Part shown: piece after piece, positions 58,303-64,000 of the stretch | Layout: each line of letters opens with the position of its first letter | Numbering within the stretch: the first letter of the stretch is position 1 | Assembly (NCBI GenBank): GCA_944739405.2 | Contig: OX123186.2 | Coordinates: forward strand, 33,217,551 to 33,281,550 | Direction of reading: 5' to 3' | Source: Euclidia mi | Taxonomy: Eukaryota > Arthropoda > Insecta > Lepidoptera > Erebidae | Length of the DNA: 64,000 nt | Notes under the pieces: generated by a model | Database searches by the model: none | Told to the model about the DNA's origin: nothing | What the model saw: the letters and a program-made list of their open reading frames with translations, nothing else | Made by a program: the position numbers and the translations under genes

Positions 58303-58420
58303 GATCATCATCATCAGCCTTTAACAGTCCACTGCTGGACTAGGCCTCTCCTTTGAAAAGAGGAATTGGCCTACTATACCACGCTGGCCAAACGGGTTGG
58401 TATAGGGTTTGTATCAAATT
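58303..58420 (+). repeat. Lepidopteran 'CCACTGCTGGAC' repeat
   Basis: AGTCCACTGCTGGACTAGGC, TTGGCCTACTATACCACGCT and ACGGGTTGGTATAGG; same family as 8719. A minus-strand copy is at about 59837-59950. Confidence 0.75.
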
Positions 58421-59467
58421 TTCCTTCTCTTACAGTGCTGTTCTCTGCATAATATGCTCCCTCTGTCGGCTCTTACGACACCCATGGGATGATATGGGGT
58501 GGTGACATTCCGTATTCTGAGTATACTTGTATTTTCGTACTGCTAAAACTCGTACGTACTCAAGCATAATATTATTATATAATCTGGCAATATACCTTTT
58601 TGATACTACGTGCACAAATGTTTGTTATTCTCCGCTCATATTATTTTCTTATTCAAAAGGAATACAATGAAATAAACGGGATACTGCCGTTTTGCCGAAA
58701 AGATTTTGACAAATTTTCATTACCCAAACAAATTTTAGCAACCTTTTTTTATACCATTGCAATATTTCTAATGATTTTAGTACGCATATTTTTATTTGGT
58801 AAAATTTTTACTTGGCAAAATGTTACCAAGTATAATGTCATTATGGCATTTCGTCTTTAATCAAATGATTTATTACAGCAAACAATCTTCAGACAATAAA
58901 CGTTTGGTGATATTAGTTTATTAAATGGAAGTAGTTAGAGTAGGTTAATGCGAGGATTTCCGTGCGCTCAAAGCTTTTGAGGCTCCCCGCTTCCCCAGTT
59001 CGCGAGTATGCGCGCGTCCATAATTACGATGAATCCCACGCTATCGACGACGCGACGCGACGCCACTGCCGCCATGTAGGTAATAATATTTTCGCGCCAT
59101 AGTATAGAAAATTGAAGCAGTCTATTAACTGAAATATAAACTTACTTATCGAGTATAAATTATTTGCAATGTTTCTGTTTTGAAAAAACCTTTATGAAAT
59201 TTGAAGGTACTTTTACAAAATTGTTGTTGTTTATAGTGACAATATGTTATCAGTAATATTATGAACATTATCTTTATTGTTAATTATAAAAAAAACTTAT
59301 GATCGCTCGTAATGCGAAAGTATTGCTTGCTCAATATCAATCTTAGGGGAAAACATTAAATTAATAAAAATTAGTCAATTAATTCGTTGCTACTTTCAGC
59401 AAAACAACGGCATAGAACCAATAATAAGATCGGGTAAGATACTCATGGCCTCTTCTAATCACCAATT
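58421..59467. other. Unassigned, with a GC-rich patch at 58955-59075
   Basis: The patch has many CpGs (GACGACGCGACGCGACGCC), unlike its AT-rich neighbours. It could be a CpG-rich repeat end or a promoter; no transcript evidence. Confidence 0.35.
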
Positions 59468-59836
59468 AGGGTAAACAGTATAGTGATTGGCACTCCAAGC
59501 GAATTTCTGTGAATAAATGGCGTATACTCGTAAAAAACAAAGTTGATAATGAAAAGGTTTTAAGACTTAAAGAAAATACTACTTTAATTTAAATAATAAA
59601 AATTTATTAAATTACTGTATTGATTTCTAATTACTTTTGTGGAATGTTACAAACATTGGCACTTGAGTACAGTGATTGGCATATGAATCAGATATAATGA
59701 TGGGCACTTGGCAGTTTTTAAAAGTGACATAATGGTTTCAAATTTCATTTCTCGAGCATCGTAAGAGGGAGAGGCCACTAAGAAAAACAGCCAAATCATA
59801 CAAAACCGTTGCAAAGAGACGGACAATTCGACCACT

Positions 59837-59950
59837 GTGCCAACCCGTCCAATCAGCGTGGCATAGTAGGCCAAATTCTCATATTGACTTACAATGGTAT
59901 TGTGACGCAAATTAGGAAAGGCCCATGTCCGGCAAAGGGTGCACGATTTT
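59837..59950 (-). repeat. Lepidopteran 'CCACTGCTGGAC' family, minus strand
   Basis: Minus strand: CCTTTGCCGGACATGGGCCT, TTGGCCTACTATGCCACGCT and GGACGGGTTGGCACAG, matching 58303-58420. Confidence 0.65.
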
Positions 59951-61696
59951 TTAAACTAATCCTCGTCTGAAATTTTAGTAGATGATCTTCGTTCGACAGA
60001 GGCTTAGTTTGTCCACCAGTATGTTTTTCTCTTTTCTTGCTTCTTTGATCTCCTGTGGAAGAAAATCTTTGTTTCTTTGCGTCGTTTCACCTTATTCTCT
60101 TGCTTATCTATTTATCTAGACATTTTGTGTACACAACGTGTAATTCGCAAAGTAAATGGGCATAATATTTCATATTTTTCTCCTTGTTGGGCGAATGTAG
60201 TTCTGTTTAGAATTGCGCCTTCAAACACAGTCCTACCAATGCGACCTAAATCCATACCGTTCCTGCAGTTTTCTTAATGTCTTCCTGCATATCTACCGCA
60301 TTTGTAGACTTCATCTACCTAGGTCTCTTTTCCCTCTAAGGTCTCTATACCCAGACTCCATACCCCATGAACTACATATGTTTGCGAGCTAAGAGAATCA
60401 CCCATTGCTACTTTATACTTGCTATTTGTTTTAGTGCCAGGCGTTGGTTTTGCGGTCTTTCAGCATAATATCGACGATCTTTTTTTCTGCTATCCTCTAG
60501 GTGACTTTAATATAGTTAACGCTCTCTTTTGTGAGCACACAGGTTTCTGCTCGGTGGTCAAACTCTGGTAAAGTACGTAGGTCGAACAACCAGACTTTCT
60601 GTTCAGCAGTAATATTAAATTTGAAAGCAAAGTCCAATTTTGAATGTTAAACTAGTTATGTGCGTATTAAATGTTAATGATCGCTTGCCCCGTACTTCGG
60701 AGAGCACGTTAAACCATCGGTCTCGACTGTCAGGAAAATCTTTCAAGTCAGAACCTTTGATTAAACTGACGCTAGTCTAAGCTATAGAATATCGCTATCT
60801 CTTTGGGTTGCAAAGGTCAGACGACAGTCACTTGGTGGAATAGCTAATATTCTGTCAAATCTGGTTAGGCTGGTAAGCGAACCTCAGGCTACAAAGCGAC
60901 AGTCTTGGAGGCAATCAGGATTACGCTAGGTTGACAATGAATCATTAGTAGGCAAGGTATAGTTATTGTCACTACCCACAGGATATAGTTATTGGCAGTG
61001 CCAGGAATTGATTTTGGATAAAAACTAGAAAGTATAATGATTAGCATAATATGCCAATGGTTACAATATCAAACAAAATAAATTATAGTTATTGGCACCG
61101 ACAAAAAAATGGTTATATTTAGTATACAATTCTAAAATAATGCTAAATGCGCTTAAAATTAATTACTCACTAGAAATAGACCAAAAAATTATAAAGAAAC
61201 TTTTCCCACAATATCTATTTTGATCGCAATACATGCTACTGACCTTATACTTTTCATTAACATTTTAGAGATTTGTTCACGCGCAAAGGACATTGGGCGT
61301 ATTCCGACCCGGTCACGGACATTGATGAACTTGGCATAAAATGAAAGAGCATGAATGCTCTTACCAGTACATACGAGAATTTTTTTTTGAATCCATGGGA
61401 GAACAAAGTTTGAGCTAGAAATATATTTATAAAAAAGAAAAAATCTCATACTCTATTTAAGTAATATAAATTGTGGTTCTGTTAAAAATAGCTGCAGTCT
61501 GTCGAGTGCAAGCATGTGCCTACCGACTGATTATTCATGCCATTAGATGGAAACAATCCAGATTTTAGAGATTTCCCACAGTTGACATACAAAGAACTGA
61601 TATTTTTATTATCATCAAAGATTGGACGAGTCCTACTGTCATGGGCATGTGAGACCAAGATTTTACAAATAATAAAATATTGATCATCATCATCAT
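59951..61696. other. Unassigned interior of the putative element
   Basis: No protein recognised on either strand; the minus frame 61189-61449 is open but of unknown nature. Confidence 0.35.
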
Positions 61697-61960
61697 CATC
61701 GCCCTAGCGTTATCCCAGTTGCATCCAAGACTTACACGTCTTGGAGCCCGAGGGCCGCTTACGGGTCTGACAAGCTATGACAAAATATCAACTTTTCCAC
61801 CGAGCGACTGCCGTCTGACCTCTGCAACCCAAAGGCATAGCGATATTCCATGGTTTAGACCAGTATCTTTTTTATTTAGGGTACTGATTCCCCGTAACGA
61901 CTGTCAAAGATCTTCATGACAGCCAGGACCGACAGTTTAACGTGCTCTTCGAGGCACGGG
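61697..61960 (+). repeat. 'AGCGTTATCCCAG' interspersed repeat
   Basis: Second member of the family at 44390-44580; it continues with AGGACCGACAGTTTAACGTG and CTTCGAGGCACGG, a tail also recognisable in the 5S-derived SINE at 34305-34550. Confidence 0.6.
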
Positions 61961-62095
61961 GCAAGCGATAATTAACAATATAATACACACTTAATTTCGA
62001 AATGTCATTGGTGTGCGCCGTGGATTCGAAACCCTCAGCATGGCAGTACGTTGGTATCTCCACTAGGCTATAGCTGCCTTAAACAACCAATAAAA

Positions 62096-62371
62096 TATTC
62101 TAATATTCTAATTCTAATAATATTCTACCACATACACACATCACCATCTAGTCCCAAACTAATCAAAGCTTGTACTATGGGTACTAGATAATGGATAAAC
62201 ATACATATTATATACTTTGTTTTTGTAGATACATACATATTATAAATAGAAACACCCAGACCATGACAAACATCCATGTTCATGCACACAAATGTTTGAC
62301 TTGAGCGGGAATCGAACCGGCGACCATCAGCGTGGCAGTCGCATACACTCCCGCTGCGCCAACCGGTCGTC
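62096..62371 (-). mobile_element. Full-length tRNA-derived SINE, minus strand
   Basis: Minus strand: head ACCGGTTGGCGCAGCGGGAG (A box), B box CGCCGGTTCGATTCCCGCTC, family body, then an (AATATT)-type tail. Same family as 63127 and 18268. Confidence 0.85.
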
Positions 62372-63047
62372 ATGTCAGAGCGCGAAAATACTACGTACAA
62401 AGATATTTTGATAAACCAGGCAAGACAAGGAAGACAAACTGTTGAAGATTATTACTGCTCGTGTATACATGGCCTCCGTACCATATGCAGTTGTGCGCAA
62501 AGTGTCAGTATTATTTATTTTTTATCCTCGGTTAGACACCAACAGGAAATCAAAATGTTTGCGGTATTTTAAGATAAATTCACAATAGACATTGATTACG
62601 CCGAATAAATAATGTTAAAAATATGTTTTTTTTTAATTCCCACAACTCACAAGAAAGCGACCCTTACCATGATAAACTAGAGATAATTACTGATATATAC
62701 TCACAATTTCAAGTTTGTCCGCCGTGGGTTTTTCTCCCATACTATTTGCCCAATGACCTTTATAACAACTTTTACAGAAAGATTTTTGGCTTTGGACACA
62801 TCAAATAGGTGTTGGCAGTATAAGAGATTGCGTATTTCCTGATGATTGTGTAACCCTGTCACACGTAACAGAAGATAATATTCTGATAACCATAAAAGCT
62901 GTGAAGTGCCAATCATTGAGGGGGTGCCAACATTAGTATGGTTTACCCTACATACGTACGAAATCATATTCCTACATCCACAACACTTCTTTTCCGCCAA
63001 TCAATAATAAACTCTAGTTTTCGTTATTATTAATTTAGTAAATTATA

Positions 63048-63106
63048 TTAGTCAAATTGATATACTTACTTATAAGTAATTAAATTAGTCAAATTGATAT
63101 ACTTAC
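63048..63106 (+). repeat. 22-bp direct repeat, period 37
   Basis: TTAGTCAAATTGATATACTT occurs at 63048 and 63085, immediately upstream of the SINE. Confidence 0.85.
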
Positions 63107-63126
63107 CTACCGAACATTTCTAAGCT

Positions 63127-63400
63127 GTGACGAACGGTTGGCGCAGCGGGAGTGTAAGCGACTGCTACGCGGATGGTCTCGGGTTCGATTCCCGCTCAAG
63201 TCAAACATTTGTGCGCATGAATATGGATGTTTGTCTTGGTCTGGGTGTTTCTATGTATAAAATGTAAGTATTTACAAAAAAAAGGTATATATGTATGTTT
63301 ATCCATTATCTGGTACCCATAGAACAAGCTCTGCTTAGTTTGGCACTAGATGGTGCTGTGTGTATGTGGTAAAATATTATTATATTATTATTATTATTCT
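63127..63400 (+). mobile_element. Full-length tRNA-derived SINE, plus strand
   Basis: Head ACGGTTGGCGCAGCGGGAGT, B box GGGTTCGATTCCCGCTC, body CAAACATTTGTGCGCATGAA and TTATCCATTATCTGGTACCC, tail of (ATT)n. Confidence 0.88.
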
Positions 63401-63561
63401 TCCTCGGCGTGATAAATAATACGATAATATTATGTGCAAACCATCTTAGCATACAAATTAAAACTAACATAGCTAAATGACTATTTACACATAAAATAAG
63501 ACAATAATTTCTATACTTAAATAACTAAAAATACATTTTTAAAAAAGAAAGGAAAAAAAAA

Positions 63562-64000
63562 ATTAAAATTAAAATTTTTCCCAATATTACTCACGTTGAA
63601 AAAAGTGCTCTTCGCCTCCTTGGGTCCCCAATATTAGACGAAGGTTTCGATTCATTTATACAGGAAAAAATTCAAAATTTTAGTGATATTTCAGACCGGT
63701 TACTCAAAATTAATATGCATTCGGCTTTTACTATTATCAAGTATTGTCTTTTTGTGCTTAAATTTACACACGCTCTTCGATCTTCCCCTTTTTGGAAATA
63801 CCCATCTCTACTCGACCAAATTGACAATCTTATGCAAATTACCCTTAGCAATATTCTAAATCTGGACCTGAACAACCGAGTGTGGCTACAGGCGTCTTTA
63901 CCTGTACGCCTGGGCGGCCTTGGCGTTCGCAAAATTTTCGACGTAAGTTTACCAGCATTCCTGTCCTCGGTCCACGGCACTGCAGAATTGACCAGGAAAA
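63562..64000 (+). pseudogene. LINE reverse-transcriptase C-terminal region, open to the window edge
   Basis: One frame without stops runs to base 64000: FPNITHVEKSALRLLGSPIL, LLKINMHSAFTIIKYCLFVL, RSSPFWKYPSLLDQIDNLMQ, NRVWLQASLPVRLGGLGVRK and DVSLPAFLSSVHGTAE. The LLGSPI motif, the H-x-A-x-x-(I/L) helix and QASLPVR-x-GGLG are typical of the region after the RT palm in a group of arthropod LINEs. It begins just after a short A-rich run and the SINE's tail, so the element is 5'-truncated and the catalytic YADD part is absent. The 3' end lies outside. Confidence 0.75.

Larger units (their letters stand above)
59468..62949. mobile_element. Possible 3.5-kb inverted-repeat DNA element with subterminal motifs
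   Basis: AGGGTAAACAGTATAGTGAT (59468) and, inverted, AGGGTAAACCATACTAATGT (62949) share about 23 of 29 bases, both leading to TTGGCAC. The motif TA(T/A)AGTTATTGGCAC or near variants recurs at about 59482, 59668, 60958, 60980, 61083 and inverted at 62904. Inside are a repeat copy (59837-59950), the 61697 repeat and a SINE (62096-62371). No transposase recognised. Confidence 0.4.

Noticed and set aside
62125..62400. Minus-strand frame of 91 codons
   Set aside because: It is translated SINE sequence (tRNA-like head).
62372..62574. 66-codon plus frame beginning MSERENTTYKD
   Set aside because: Starts at the SINE border with no family resemblance; not enough to support a gene.
63127..63200. Possible functional tRNA gene at the tRNA-like head
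   Set aside because: The A and B boxes are present but no proper cloverleaf ends; the sequence continues into a SINE body found three times in the window.

Overview
The window is AT-rich eukaryotic DNA, almost certainly from a moth or butterfly (Lepidoptera). The basis is the repeat content: tRNA-derived SINEs with lepidopteran-looking heads and tails, the common 'CCACTGCTGGAC' repeat family, RTE-type LINEs ending in (TATG)n, jockey/CR1-type LINEs, and a short run of TTAGG, the insect telomere unit. There are no bacterial operons, no ribosome-binding-site logic and no CRISPR.

Layout. 1-3.2 kb: a decayed endogenous DNA-virus-like module. It has an A32-type packaging ATPase on the minus strand, and on the plus strand a divergent three-exon gene of unknown function, a second unknown gene, and the C-terminal remnant of a third. 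Each of the two unknown genes is interrupted by one in-frame TAA. A 24-bp-arm hairpin lies beside the remnant. 5.65-8 kb: a 5'-truncated jockey-like LINE. 8.7-13.4 kb: repeats, a mariner-like transposase scrap, a THAP-domain start, and a nested fold-back element. 13.5-28.8 kb: two tandem, diverged copies of one non-coding segment, each hit by different transposons, so each copy serves as an empty site for the other. 28.8-31.6 kb: an RTE LINE with clear target-site duplications. 33.3-34.6 kb: an RTE 3' fragment and a 5S-rRNA-derived SINE.

35.7-55.6 kb: scattered exons of the only recognisable host gene, a multi-CUB-domain protein on the plus strand (secreted or membrane type, resembling suppressor-of-lurcher/neuropilin-tolloid-like proteins). 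Its introns are filled with transposons: a tandem-repeat element at 39.5-41 kb, an old LINE at 46-48.2 kb, and a TTAA-ended element. At 48.66-57.3 kb there is a very recent rearrangement of form A-B-A'-C-B'. A (702 bp) and B (2,216 bp) are repeated almost without change, with microhomology at both new junctions. It duplicates one half-CUB exon without its partner exon.

57-64 kb: a nearly complete Tc1/mariner-superfamily element with perfect 24-bp inverted repeats (partly copied in the duplication), a possible 3.5-kb inverted-repeat element with recurring 'TTATTGGCAC' motifs, two SINEs in opposite orientation, and a LINE reverse-transcriptase fragment whose frame is open to the window edge.

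How it fits together: little here works as a pathway. The CUB gene is the one probable functional host gene and both its ends lie outside the window. The viral module, LINEs, SINEs and DNA transposons are mostly fossils. The most informative signals are the two single-stop viral genes, the spliced structure of one of them, and the complex duplication in the CUB gene.
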